From positions 1 to 20,683 of the forward strand of contig JAJTBM010000009.1 in assembly GCA_021286885.1 (NCBI GenBank): a DNA stretch of 20,683 nucleotides, given 5' to 3'. This DNA is from Rhodocyclales bacterium. GTDB lineage: Bacteria > Pseudomonadota > Gammaproteobacteria > Burkholderiales > Rhodocyclaceae. The position numbers were made by a program, and so were the translations under genes. Position 1 is the first letter of the stretch, and each line of letters starts with the position of its first letter. Shown in pieces: positions 7,791 through 15,495 of the stretch. The notes below the pieces were generated by a model. That model was given only the letters and a program-made list of their open reading frames with translations. It had not been told where the DNA came from and searched no databases.

Positions 7791-7806
7791 TGGCACGGGT
7801 TCTGCA
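7791..7806 (+). promoter_or_regulatory. Sigma-54 (-24/-12) promoter of the formate dehydrogenase operon
   Basis: TGGCACGGGTTCTGCA matches TGGCACG-N4-TTGCA at all but one defined base (C for the first T of the -12 element), with correct GG-N10-GC spacing. Transcription would start near 7817, leaving a leader of about 105 nt before the ATG at 7922. No competing sigma-70 promoter of comparable quality was seen in this gap. Confidence 0.88.
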
Positions 7807-7846
7807 AAGGGGCTTCCACTCCCGATCTGGCGCAGATGCGCACACC

Positions 7847-7870
7847 GGGCCCTTTCCCTGAAAGGCGCCC
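7847..7870 (+). other. Hairpin in the fdh operon leader
   Basis: GGGC-CCTTTC pairs with GAAAGG-C-GCCC (ten base pairs, one bulged C) around a three-base loop. It sits in the predicted untranslated leader, ending about 50 nt before the start codon. No T tract follows, so it is not a terminator. It may stabilise the message, or be incidental in GC-rich sequence. Confidence 0.35.
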
Positions 7871-7921
7871 CCATCGCCGCGTGCCGGATCACCAAGACAC
7901 CACGTTTCCCAGGAGGGGTCA

Positions 7922-10900
7922 ATGCAAGTCACACGGCGACAATTCTTCAAGATCACCTCCGCCGGTCTGGGGGCCTCCAGCCTGGCGGTCATGGGCTTTT
8001 CCCCCACGGCCGCGCTGGCCGAGGTACGCCAGTACCGCCTCGCCCGCACCACCGAAACCCGCAATACCTGCACCTACTGTTCGGTGGGCTGCGGCCTGCT
8101 GATGTACAGCCTCGGGGATGGGGCCAAGAACGCCAAGGCCGAAATCATCCACATCGAAGGGGATCCGGATCACCCGGTCAGCCGGGGCTCCCTGTGCCCC
8201 AAGGGCGCCGGTCTGCTGGACTTCATCCACAGCCCCGGCCGCCTCAAGTACCCGGAAGTGCGCGAAGCCGGCAGCAACGAATGGAAGCGGATCAGCTGGC
8301 ATGAGGCCGTCGAGCGCATCGCCAAGCACATGAAGGCCGACCGGGACGCCAACATCCTTGCCAAGAACGAAGCAGGCGTGCCGGTGAACCGCTGGATTTC
8401 CACCGGGATGCTGACCGCTTCGGCCTCCTCCAACGAAACCGGCATCCTGACCCAGAAGTTCATGCGCGCCCTGGGCATTGTGGCCACCGACGCCCAGGCC
8501 CGGATCTGCCACGGCCCCACCGTGGCCGCCCTGGCCGCCAGCTACGGGCGCGGCGGGATGACCAACTCCTGGGTGGACATCAAGAACGCTGACTTCATCC
8601 TGGTGATGGGCGGCAATGCCGCCGAAGCGCACCCGGTGGGCTTCAAGTGGGCCATTGAGGCCAAGAAGCAGCGCGGCGCCAAGCTGATCGTGGTGGACCC
8701 GCGCTTCAACCGCACCGCCGCCGTGGCCGACCACTACGTGCCCATCCGCGCCGGCTCGGACATCGCCTTTCTGGGCGGGATCATCAACTGGCTGATTGCC
8801 AACGACAAGATCCACTGGGATTACGTCAAGGCCTACACCAACGCCAGCCTGATCGTGAGCGAAGGCTTCAAGTTCGAGGAAGGCCTGTTCTCCGGCTACG
8901 ACGCCGACAAGGGCAAGTACGAGCGCGGCAGCTGGAGCTATGAGCTGGACGCGGGCGGCATGGCCAAGTCCGACCCCAGCCTGGAGCACCCGCGCTGCGT
9001 GTGGAACCTGATGAAGGCCCACTTCGCCCGCTACACCCCCGAGATGGTCACCAACATCACCGGCAGCCCCAAGGAAGGCTTCCTCAAGGTGTGCGAACAC
9101 CTGGGCGAAACCGCCAAGGCGGACAAGGTGGGCACCATCCTGTACGCCCTGGGCTGGACCCAACACACGGTGGGCGCCCAGAACATCCGCACCATGGCCA
9201 TGATCCAGCTGCTGCTGGGCAACATCGGGATGCCCGGCGGCGGCGTGAATGCGCTGCGCGGTCACTCCAACATCCAGGGCCTGTCGGATCTGGGCCTGCT
9301 GTCCACCGCCCTGCCCGGCTACCTGACCCTGCCCAACGAAAAGGCCCACCCGAGCTTCGACGAGTACCTGGCCAAGAACACCCCGAAGGCGGTGCGCCCG
9401 GATCAGCTCAACTACTGGTCCAACACCCCCAAGTTCATGGTCAGCCTGATGAAGTGGTTCTGGGGCGACAAGGCCACCAAGGACAACAACTGGGGCTATG
9501 ACTGGCTGCCCAAGTGGGACAAGCTCTACGACGTCCTGCAGATGACCGAGATGATGCACCAAGGCAAGGTGAATGGCCTGATCGTGCAGGGCTTCAACCC
9601 CCTGGCCTCCTTCCCGGACGCCAACAAGGTGCGGGAAGCCTTCAGCAAGCTCAAGTACATGGTGGTCATCGACCCCATCACCACCGAAACCTCCAGCTTC
9701 TGGCAGAACCACGGCGAATCCAACCCCAGCGACCCGACCAAGATCGCCACCGAGGTGTTCCGCCTGCCCTCCACCTGCTTTGCCGAAGAAGATGGGGCCA
9801 TCGTGAACTCCAGCCGCTGGCTGCAGTGGCACTGGAAGGGCGCCGAGCCCCCCGGTGAGGCCAAGTCCGACCAGGAAATCATCGCCGAGCTGTTTACGGC
9901 CCTGCGGGATCTGTACAAGAAGGACGGCGGCAATGTGCCCGAGCCCATCCTCAACCTCTCCTGGCCCTACAAGGACCCGAAGAACCCCACCCCCGAGGAG
10001 CTGGCCAAGGAACTCAATGGCCGTGCCCTGGCCGATGTGACCGATCCGAAAGACCCCACCAAGGTGCTGGTCAAGAAGGGCGAGCAGTTGCCTGGCTTTG
10101 CCACCCTGCGGGACGACGGCAGCACCCTGTGCGCCTGCTGGATCTTCTCCGGCTGCTGGACCCAGGCCGGCAACCAGATGGCCCGCCGCGACAACACCGA
10201 CGCAGGCTGCGGCAACACCCCGGGCTGGGCCTGGGCCTGGCCGGCCAACCGGCGCATCCTGTACAACCGCGCCTCCTGCGACCCGGCGGGCAAGCCCTGG
10301 GATCCGAAGCGCAAGCTGATCGCCTGGAACGGCGAAAAGTGGGTGGGCGCCGACGTGCCCGACTTCAAGATCGACGAAGCCCCCGGCTCCGGCATGAGCC
10401 CCTTCATCATGAACAACGAAGGCGTGGGCCGCCTGTTCGCGGTGGACAAGCTGGTGGACGGCCCCTTCCCCGAGCACTACGAACCGATGGAATCCCCCAT
10501 TGGCACCAACCCGCTGCACCCCAAGGTGGTCAGCAGCCCGGCGGTGCGCATGTTCAAGGGCGACCGGGAGCGTCTGGGCACCGCCAAGGATTTCCCCTAC
10601 GTGGGCACCACCTACCGGCTCACCGAGCACTTCCAGTTCTGGACCAAGTCGGTGCGCCTCAACGCCATCGCCCAGCCCGAACAGTTTGTGGAGATTGGCG
10701 AAGTGCTGGCCCAGGAAAAGGGCATCAAGCAGGGCGACTGGGGGAAGGTCAGTTCCAAGCGCGGTTTCGTGAAGGCCAAGGCCGTCGTGACCAAGCGGAT
10801 CAAGCCCCTCACCGTCAATAACCAGACGGTGCACCAGGTCGGCATTCCGCTCCACTGGGGCTGGGAAGGCGTGGCCAAGAAGGGCTACCTGACCAATGCG

Positions 10901-10978
10901 CTGCCGCCCTTCGTGGGCGACTGCAACACCCAGACCCCCGAGTACAAATCCTTCCTCGTGAACCTCGAGAAAGCCTGA
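7922..10978 (+). CDS. fdnG: Formate dehydrogenase, alpha (molybdopterin) subunit, Cys type, Tat-exported
   Basis: A 1018-residue catalytic subunit close in length to E. coli FdnG/FdoG (about 1015). AGGAGG at 7911-7916 supports the ATG. A twin-arginine signal (TRRQFFK, residues 4-10) with likely ALA|E cleavage after residue 33 predicts folded export to the periplasm. The [4Fe-4S] ligands are Cys50, Cys53, Cys57 and Cys92, followed by the PKG lysine at 94. The Mo/W ligand falls at residue 196 in ARICHGPTVAAL: the codon is TGC (8507-8509), so cysteine replaces the selenocysteine of the E. coli enzymes, and catalytic His197 follows. The enzyme oxidises formate to CO2 with a bis-MGD cofactor and sends electrons to the beta subunit. 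It is the first gene of a five-gene operon under a sigma-54 promoter. fdnG and fdoG cannot be told apart from sequence alone. Confidence 0.96.
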   Translation: MQVTRRQFFKITSAGLGASSLAVMGFSPTAALAEVRQYRLARTTETRNTCTYCSVGCGLLMYSLGDGAKNAKAEIIHIEGDPDHPVSRGSLCPKGAGLLDFIHSPGRLKYPEVREAGSNEWKRISWHEAVERIAKHMKADRDANILAKNEAGVPVNRWISTGMLTASASSNETGILTQKFMRALGIVATDAQARICHGPTVAALAASYGRGGMTNSWVDIKNADFILVMGGNAAEAHPVGFKWAIEAKKQRGAKLIVVDPRFNRTAAVADHYVPIRAGSDIAFLGGIINWLIANDKIHWDYVKAYTNASLIVSEGFKFEEGLFSGYDADKGKYERGSWSYELDAGGMAKSDPSLEHPRCVWNLMKAHFARYTPEMVTNITGSPKEGFLKVCEHLGETAKADKVGTILYALGWTQHTVGAQNIRTMAMIQLLLGNIGMPGGGVNALRGHSNIQGLSDLGLLSTALPGYLTLPNEKAHPSFDEYLAKNTPKAVRPDQLNYWSNTPKFMVSLMKWFWGDKATKDNNWGYDWLPKWDKLYDVLQMTEMMHQGKVNGLIVQGFNPLASFPDANKVREAFSKLKYMVVIDPITTETSSFWQNHGESNPSDPTKIATEVFRLPSTCFAEEDGAIVNSSRWLQWHWKGAEPPGEAKSDQEIIAELFTALRDLYKKDGGNVPEPILNLSWPYKDPKNPTPEELAKELNGRALADVTDPKDPTKVLVKKGEQLPGFATLRDDGSTLCACWIFSGCWTQAGNQMARRDNTDAGCGNTPGWAWAWPANRRILYNRASCDPAGKPWDPKRKLIAWNGEKWVGADVPDFKIDEAPGSGMSPFIMNNEGVGRLFAVDKLVDGPFPEHYEPMESPIGTNPLHPKVVSSPAVRMFKGDRERLGTAKDFPYVGTTYRLTEHFQFWTKSVRLNAIAQPEQFVEIGEVLAQEKGIKQGDWGKVSSKRGFVKAKAVVTKRIKPLTVNNQTVHQVGIPLHWGWEGVAKKGYLTNALPPFVGDCNTQTPEYKSFLVNLEKA

Positions 10979-10991
10979 GGAGCGCTGACCC

Positions 10992-11894
10992 ATGGCATTG
11001 CAATCCCTAGACATCCTGCGTCGCTCCGCGACCCCGACCGCCACGCCCCAGGCCCGCAACCCGATGGAAGTGGCCAAGCTCATCGACGTGACCACCTGCA
11101 TCGGCTGCAAGGCCTGCCAGGTGGCCTGCTCCGAGTGGAACGAGCTGCGCGCCGAAGTGGGCACCAACATCGGCGTGTATGACAACCCCATCGACCTGTC
11201 CGACCAGGCCTGGACGGTGATGCGCTTCTCCGAAGTCGAAGAGAACGGCAAGCTGGAATGGCTGATCCGCAAGGACGGCTGCATGCACTGCGCCGAGCCC
11301 GGCTGCCTGAAGGCCTGCCCCTCCCCCGGCGCCATCATCCAGTACAAGAACGGGATCGTGGATTTCCACGAAGAGAACTGCATCGGCTGCGGCTATTGCA
11401 TCTCCGGCTGCCCGTTCAACGTGCCGCGCATCTCCAAGGAAGACAACAAGGCCTACAAGTGCTCCCTGTGCTCTGACCGGGTTGCGGTGGGCCAGGAACC
11501 GGCCTGCGTCAAGACCTGCCCGACCGGCGCCATCCAGTTCGGCTCCAAGGAGGATATGAAGGAAGTGGCCGCCACCCGGATCGCCGACCTCAAGAACCGG
11601 GGCTACGACAACGCCGGTCTGTACGACCCGCAAGGGGTGGGCGGCACCCACGTGATGTACGTGCTGCACCACGCCGACAAGGCCCCGCTCTACCACGGCC
11701 TGCCGCAAGACCCGTCCATCAGCACCACCGTCAGCCTGTGGAAGGGTCTGCTCAAGCCGGTGGCCACCCTGGGCATCGCAGCAGCCGGCCTGTTCGGCTT
11801 CTTCCACTACATCACCGTGGGCCCCAACCGGGCCGATGATGAGCACGACGAGCACGACGGATCCGCCGCATCCACCAAGGAGACCTCCAAGTGA
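10992..11894 (+). CDS. fdnH: Formate dehydrogenase, beta (four [4Fe-4S]) subunit
   Basis: A 300-residue electron-transfer subunit starting 13 nt after the alpha stop, with AGGAG just upstream. All sixteen cluster cysteines are visible in four sets: Cys36/39/42/46, Cys97/100/105/109, Cys130/133/136/140 and Cys157/160/172/176. A single C-terminal membrane helix (about 252-276, [19 protein letters not shown]) anchors it to the inner membrane as in FdnH. The last residues are highly charged, with a DDEHDEHDG stretch. It has no signal peptide and is presumably carried out with the Tat-exported alpha subunit. Its stop overlaps the gamma start by 4 nt, implying coupled translation and stoichiometric assembly. 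Confidence 0.95.
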   Translation: MALQSLDILRRSATPTATPQARNPMEVAKLIDVTTCIGCKACQVACSEWNELRAEVGTNIGVYDNPIDLSDQAWTVMRFSEVEENGKLEWLIRKDGCMHCAEPGCLKACPSPGAIIQYKNGIVDFHEENCIGCGYCISGCPFNVPRISKEDNKAYKCSLCSDRVAVGQEPACVKTCPTGAIQFGSKEDMKEVAATRIADLKNRGYDNAGLYDPQGVGGTHVMYVLHHADKAPLYHGLPQDPSISTTVSLWKGLLKPVATLGIAAAGLFGFFHYITVGPNRADDEHDEHDGSAASTKETSK

Positions 11895-12520
11895 AAGAGC
11901 AACTGATACAGCGTTACTCCGCCGCCGAGCGCATCAATCACTGGATTGTGGCGGTGTGCTTCATCCTGCTGGCCATCTCCGGGCTGGCTTTCTTCTACCC
12001 GGCCTTTTTCTGGCTCACCGGGGTGTTCGGCACGCCCCAGCTGGCGCGCATCGTCCACCCCTTCGTGGGGGTGGTGATGTTCCTCGCCTTCCTGCGCCAG
12101 TTCTTCCGCTACTACCACCACAACTTCATCACCGACGATGACATCAAGTGGATGAAGTCCGTCCGCACCGTAATGGCCGGGGGCGAAGTGGGCGATACGG
12201 GCCGCTACAATGGGGGTCAGAAGGGCATGTTCTGGCTCATGTGCGTGTGCATGGCCGGGCTGCTGCTCTCCGGCGTCATCGCCTGGCGGCCTTACTTTGC
12301 GGAGTTCTTCCCGATTCCGCTGATCCGCCTCGCGCTGCTCGCCCACGCCTCCTGCGCCGTGGCCCTGATCGCCGGGATCATCGTGCACGTGTATGCAGCC
12401 CTGTGGGTGCGTGGCACCATCCGCGCCATGGTGGAAGGTGTCGTGACCCACGCCTGGGCCCGCAAGCACCATCCGCGCTGGTACCGGGAAATGACCGGCA
12501 ACAGCACGCCCAAGCACTGA
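11891..12520 (+). CDS. fdnI: Formate dehydrogenase, gamma (cytochrome b556) subunit
   Basis: A 209-residue integral membrane protein with four hydrophobic helices (about 15-38, 54-72, 112-134 and 147-172). It starts at GTG 11891, whose GTGA overlaps the beta stop codon; AAGGAG at 11878-11883 is its ribosome binding site. Heme-b ligand histidines of the family are matched by His17 (RINHW), His56 (IVHPF), His152 (AHASC) and His166 (IIVHVY), against 18/57/155/169 in E. coli FdnI. It would take electrons from the beta subunit and reduce quinone at the inner membrane, completing a proton-motive formate:quinone oxidoreductase. Confidence 0.94.
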   Translation: MKEQLIQRYSAAERINHWIVAVCFILLAISGLAFFYPAFFWLTGVFGTPQLARIVHPFVGVVMFLAFLRQFFRYYHHNFITDDDIKWMKSVRTVMAGGEVGDTGRYNGGQKGMFWLMCVCMAGLLLSGVIAWRPYFAEFFPIPLIRLALLAHASCAVALIAGIIVHVYAALWVRGTIRAMVEGVVTHAWARKHHPRWYREMTGNSTPKH

Positions 12521-12545
12521 GCCCGCCCCCGCTGAGGATTGCACC

Positions 12546-13403
12546 ATGACCGACCTCTCCTGCGCCCTGGGCGCCCCCGACGACTTCGACACCGCCCACT
12601 GGCCCGCCAGCACTCCGCTGCCGGTCCTGCGGCTCGATGGCAACGGGGCCAGCCGCTATCTGGACGACGTGGTGGAAGAAGTCCCGGTGGCCCTGGTCTA
12701 CAACGGCATCTCCCATGCCGTGATGCTCGCCACTCCGGCCGAGCTGCCTGACCTGGCCCTGGGCTTCAGCCTCAGCGAAGGGATTCTCACCCACCCCGCC
12801 GAGCTTTACGATCTGGAGTGCCGGGCCGGGGCCGGCGGGATCGAGGTGCACCTGGAGATCGCCTCCAGCCGCTTCATGGCCCTCAAGGAGCGCCGGCGCA
12901 CCCTCGCCGGGCGCACCGGCTGCGGTCTGTGCGGGGTGGACAGCCTCGCCGCCGTGGCCCGCCCGCTCCCGCCCCTGCGGGTACGCACGGCGCCCCTCAA
13001 CACCTTTGCGATTGGTGCAGCCCTGGCCGAAATGCCCGGGCTCCAGCGCCTGTGGGAAAGCACCGGCGCGGTCCATGCGGCCGCCTGGGCCGACCCGACC
13101 GGCCGCATCCTCGCCCTGCGCGAAGATGTGGGCCGCCACAACGCCCTCGACAAGCTGCTGGGCCACCTGGCCCAGGGCAGCTACGATCTGGCCAGCGGCT
13201 TCGTGCTGGTTTCCAGCCGGGCCAGCTACGAAATGGTGCAAAAAACCGCCAGCCAGGGCCTCAACTGCCTGGTCGCCGTCTCGGCCCCTTCGGCCCTGGC
13301 GGTGCGGCTCGCCCAAGACGCAGGCCTCACCCTGGCCGGTTTTGCCCGGGGCCGCCGACTGGTGGTGTATACCCACGAAGAACGCCTGCAGTTTTCTGCC
13401 TGA
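12546..13403 (+). CDS. fdhD: FdhD, sulfurtransferase for formate dehydrogenase maturation
   Basis: A 285-residue cytoplasmic protein, with GAGGA at 12534-12538 before the ATG and 25 nt after the gamma subunit. The functional CxxC sits in RTGCGLCGVDSL as Cys126 and Cys129, matching Cys121/Cys124 of E. coli FdhD. Other family segments are PVALVYNGISHAVMLATP (48-65), LALGFSLSEGI (70-80), EDVGRHNALDKLLG and SRASYEMVQKTA. FdhD receives sulfur from a cysteine desulfurase and passes it to the molybdenum cofactor, which the catalytic subunit needs for activity. Its position directly after the structural genes supports the assignment. Confidence 0.95.
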   Translation: MTDLSCALGAPDDFDTAHWPASTPLPVLRLDGNGASRYLDDVVEEVPVALVYNGISHAVMLATPAELPDLALGFSLSEGILTHPAELYDLECRAGAGGIEVHLEIASSRFMALKERRRTLAGRTGCGLCGVDSLAAVARPLPPLRVRTAPLNTFAIGAALAEMPGLQRLWESTGAVHAAAWADPTGRILALREDVGRHNALDKLLGHLAQGSYDLASGFVLVSSRASYEMVQKTASQGLNCLVAVSAPSALAVRLAQDAGLTLAGFARGRRLVVYTHEERLQFSA

Positions 13404-13434
13404 GCCCACGTCTCACACCCACTCCCAAGACCCC

Positions 13435-14322
13435 ATGAGCAGCTTCAAGACCCCCGAACAGATTCTGAGCGGCACCGATACGCCGCCCGCCATCCTGGCG
13501 CCCTCCGCCGAGCTGTTCGAGCAGCGCGCCCGCCGCTTCGAAACCCTGGCCAATGGCCACCCCCTGGGCGCATGGCTGGGCCTGATGGGCGAGCTGAGCC
13601 GGGCCCAGCACCAGGCCAGCCTGCAACTGGTGGTCGGCAGTATTCCGGTGAGCGGCGCCTGGCCCCTGGACAGCCGCAACCTGTCCCTGCCCGACGCCTG
13701 GAAAGACGTACTCGGCGCCCTGATCACCCCGCTCCACCCCCTCGCCCCGGCGCCGGTGCGGGCCATCCTCGACAGCCTGCGCACCCATGCGGATCTGGAC
13801 GGACTGGCCCGTCAGGTACTGGCTGGGGATGTGCCCAGCGCCCTCCAGGGGGCCGCGCCCTTCATCAGCGCCGCACTCCAGGTGCCCTGGACTCGCATGG
13901 CCGGCGGGCTGGCAAGCACGCCTCCCGCCACCGAAGACAAGACCCTCTGCCCCTGCTGCGGCACGCCCGCCGTGGCGGCAGTGGTGCGCATCGGTAACAG
14001 CATGGCGGGCCTGCGCTACCTGCACTGCCCCCTGTGCAACACCGAATGGAATGTGATGCGCGCCCGCTGCACCTCCTGCGACACCATTCAGGAAGTGGCC
14101 CAGCATCGCCTCCAAGCCCCTGCCCAGGCCCCCTGGCAAGCCGCTGCCGCCGAGAGCTGTGACGACTGCGGCAGCTACCGCAAAGTTTTCTACCTGGACA
14201 AAGACCCCTTTGCCGACCCCATCGCCGACGACCTGGCCACCCTGGCCCTGGACGTGATGATGGGCGAAGCCGGCTACGGGCGCAGCGGCGCCAACCCCTT
14301 CCTGGTGGTCGCCGCCGACTGA
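13435..14322 (+). CDS. fdhE: FdhE, formate dehydrogenase accessory protein
   Basis: A 295-residue protein starting at the ATG 13435, 31 nt after fdhD; the frame is open upstream but overlaps fdhD, and the family N-terminus fits MSSFKTPEQIL. Four CxxC pairs characteristic of the rubredoxin-like iron-binding FdhE fold are present: Cys172-175 (CPCC), Cys198-201 (CPLC), Cys212-215 (CTSC) and Cys242-245 (CDDC). FdhE binds the Tat-dependent formate dehydrogenase catalytic subunit and is needed for active enzyme, probably as a redox-sensing chaperone. The ribosome binding site is weak. It is the last gene of the operon and ends about 50 nt before a strong hairpin. Confidence 0.93.
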   Translation: MSSFKTPEQILSGTDTPPAILAPSAELFEQRARRFETLANGHPLGAWLGLMGELSRAQHQASLQLVVGSIPVSGAWPLDSRNLSLPDAWKDVLGALITPLHPLAPAPVRAILDSLRTHADLDGLARQVLAGDVPSALQGAAPFISAALQVPWTRMAGGLASTPPATEDKTLCPCCGTPAVAAVVRIGNSMAGLRYLHCPLCNTEWNVMRARCTSCDTIQEVAQHRLQAPAQAPWQAAAAESCDDCGSYRKVFYLDKDPFADPIADDLATLALDVMMGEAGYGRSGANPFLVVAAD

Positions 14323-14370
14323 GCCACGCGCCCACAACGCAGTCACACAAGGCAGCCACCCAACCATGCA

Positions 14371-14406
14371 AACGGGGCCGCTTCCCATCCAGGAAGCGGC
14401 CCCGTT
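14371..14406. terminator. Strong hairpin terminator between convergent fdhE and PEP-CTERM genes
   Basis: A perfect 15-bp stem (14371-14385 with 14392-14406) closes a CATCCA loop. The following T tract is poor on both strands (GGCTTTG on plus). Its position between two convergent genes argues for termination or 3'-end protection in both directions. Confidence 0.75.
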
Positions 14407-14477
14407 GGCTTTGATCACCCACACACGGGCCGGCACATCCTCACCCCTGGCGAGGTGTGCAGGCGCCTAGGCCGGTT

Positions 14478-15332
14478 TCAGCCGTTCTGGCGACGACGCA
14501 GCATGTACATGCCGGCCAGCGCACCGCCCACCAGCACCGCCCCCGAAGGTTCGGGGGTGGCGTAGGTCGCGCTGATCGCAGCGATTTTCACGTAGTCGTT
14601 GCCCGCATTCACCGTGGCACCACTGGGCAGGGCCTGCACCAGGGTGTTCAGGGCCCCCACCAACCAGTAACGGGCGCTGATATTCAGGTCGTTTACTGCC
14701 ACCGGCGCATAGGTGGACGAATCAGTCGACTGGGCAGCACCCTGCCCCACATTGCTGTAGTTGGCCGTGCCCGTTGTCCCCGCATTTGCCTTGACCACAC
14801 TCCAGCCACTCGACAGCAGACTGGAATAGCTCTGGTTGGCGCTGGTGAAGGTGGGGGTGCCGGTACCGGTGTAGGCCAGAACGGTCAGATCCGAGTCGGT
14901 ATACCACCAGCCCACGGTCACACTGTTGAGCTTGGCCGACGAGCCAAAGTCGAACAGCATGGAGTCGTAGCGCAACTCGTTGTCCATGGTGTGGCCCGGA
15001 GCGGTCGAATTGGTGATGGTGCCTTCATAGGTATCACCAGCACTGGTCGCCCCATCCCGGTTGGTCACCCCCAGGCCACCGGTATAGATGCCCAGATAGG
15101 CACTCTCGATGTAGGCGCTGGTGGAGGTGGTGCTGTTCTTGGTATTGGACCAGGCAGAGATGGTGACATTGCCGCCACCGCTGTTGGCGTCGTAAGAACG
15201 GGTATTACCGAAGTTGCCGGCGTTGGTCTGGGTTCCCGTGGTTGTGAAGCTCCAGGAAGAGCCCGCCTGGGCTCCGGTTGCTGCCAGCAACAGCAAAGCC
15301 CCCAAACAAGGGGCCATGGTGAACGTGTTCAT
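14478..15332 (-). CDS. PEP-CTERM surface protein, resembling exosortase-dependent XDP1 family
   Basis: A 284-residue exported protein. AGAGGA lies a few bases before the ATG at 15332, and a Sec signal peptide (LGALLLLAATGAQA) follows with likely AQA|G cleavage. The body carries segments that I recall as typical of the XDP1 family of exosortase-dependent surface proteins: GNTRSYD, TISAWSNTK, YLGIYTGGLGVTNR, DNELRYDSMLFDF, VGWWYTDSDLTVLAYTG, ARYWLVGAL and DYVKIAAIS. The C-terminal sorting signal is TPEP (259-262), a hydrophobic helix and the RRRQNG tail. It is expected to be cleaved by exosortase and released into the extracellular matrix or outer surface. A sigma-54 promoter and upstream repeat precede it, and the PrsT-like gene lies directly upstream. 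The biochemical role of the family is unknown. Confidence 0.87.
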   Translation of the reverse strand: MNTFTMAPCLGALLLLAATGAQAGSSWSFTTTGTQTNAGNFGNTRSYDANSGGGNVTISAWSNTKNSTTSTSAYIESAYLGIYTGGLGVTNRDGATSAGDTYEGTITNSTAPGHTMDNELRYDSMLFDFGSSAKLNSVTVGWWYTDSDLTVLAYTGTGTPTFTSANQSYSSLLSSGWSVVKANAGTTGTANYSNVGQGAAQSTDSSTYAPVAVNDLNISARYWLVGALNTLVQALPSGATVNAGNDYVKIAAISATYATPEPSGAVLVGGALAGMYMLRRRQNG

Positions 15333-15385
15333 GAATCAGTCCTCTGTTAAGCGAAAATTTTGTTTTTATTAAATACCAAATATTT

Positions 15386-15401
15386 AGCAAATATTGAGCC
15401 A
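15386..15401 (-). promoter_or_regulatory. Sigma-54 (-24/-12) promoter of the second PEP-CTERM gene
   Basis: On the minus strand this reads TGGCTCAATATTTGCT: the -24 TGGC and the -12 TTGCT are perfect, and GG-N10-GC spacing is correct. Transcription would start near 15375, about 40 nt before the ATG at 15332. The region just downstream is AT-rich. Confidence 0.85.
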
Positions 15402-15462
15402 TGCCCGCAGCCTCATGTTTCCGAAGCTGTTTTTTTATGCGGGACTTTCGGGGCATTAAAAA

Positions 15463-15495
15463 GTGTAAAAAACTCCGACAGGCAGTTTTTCACAC
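15463..15495. promoter_or_regulatory. Putative upstream activator site for the second PEP-CTERM promoter
   Basis: GTGTAAAAAACT (15463-15474) and AGTTTTTCACAC (15484-15495) form a 12-bp inverted repeat with one mismatch. Their centres are 21 nt apart, two helical turns. The 19-nt element GTGTAAAAAACTCCGACAG (15463-15481) matches the element upstream of the first PEP-CTERM gene at 15 of 19 bases, in the same orientation and 61 nt from the sigma-54 box. The distal arm overlaps the stop codon of the upstream TPR gene. Confidence 0.68.

Noticed and set aside
8507..8560. Possible SECIS element after the formate dehydrogenase active-site codon
   Set aside because: The codon is TGC, not TGA, so no selenocysteine recoding is needed and no such element is expected.
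7919..11383. Very long open frame on the minus strand opposite the formate dehydrogenase genes
   Set aside because: It is the antisense of strongly coding, GC-biased genes with clear family motifs; its product is Gly/His/Val/Gln-rich with no recognisable domain.
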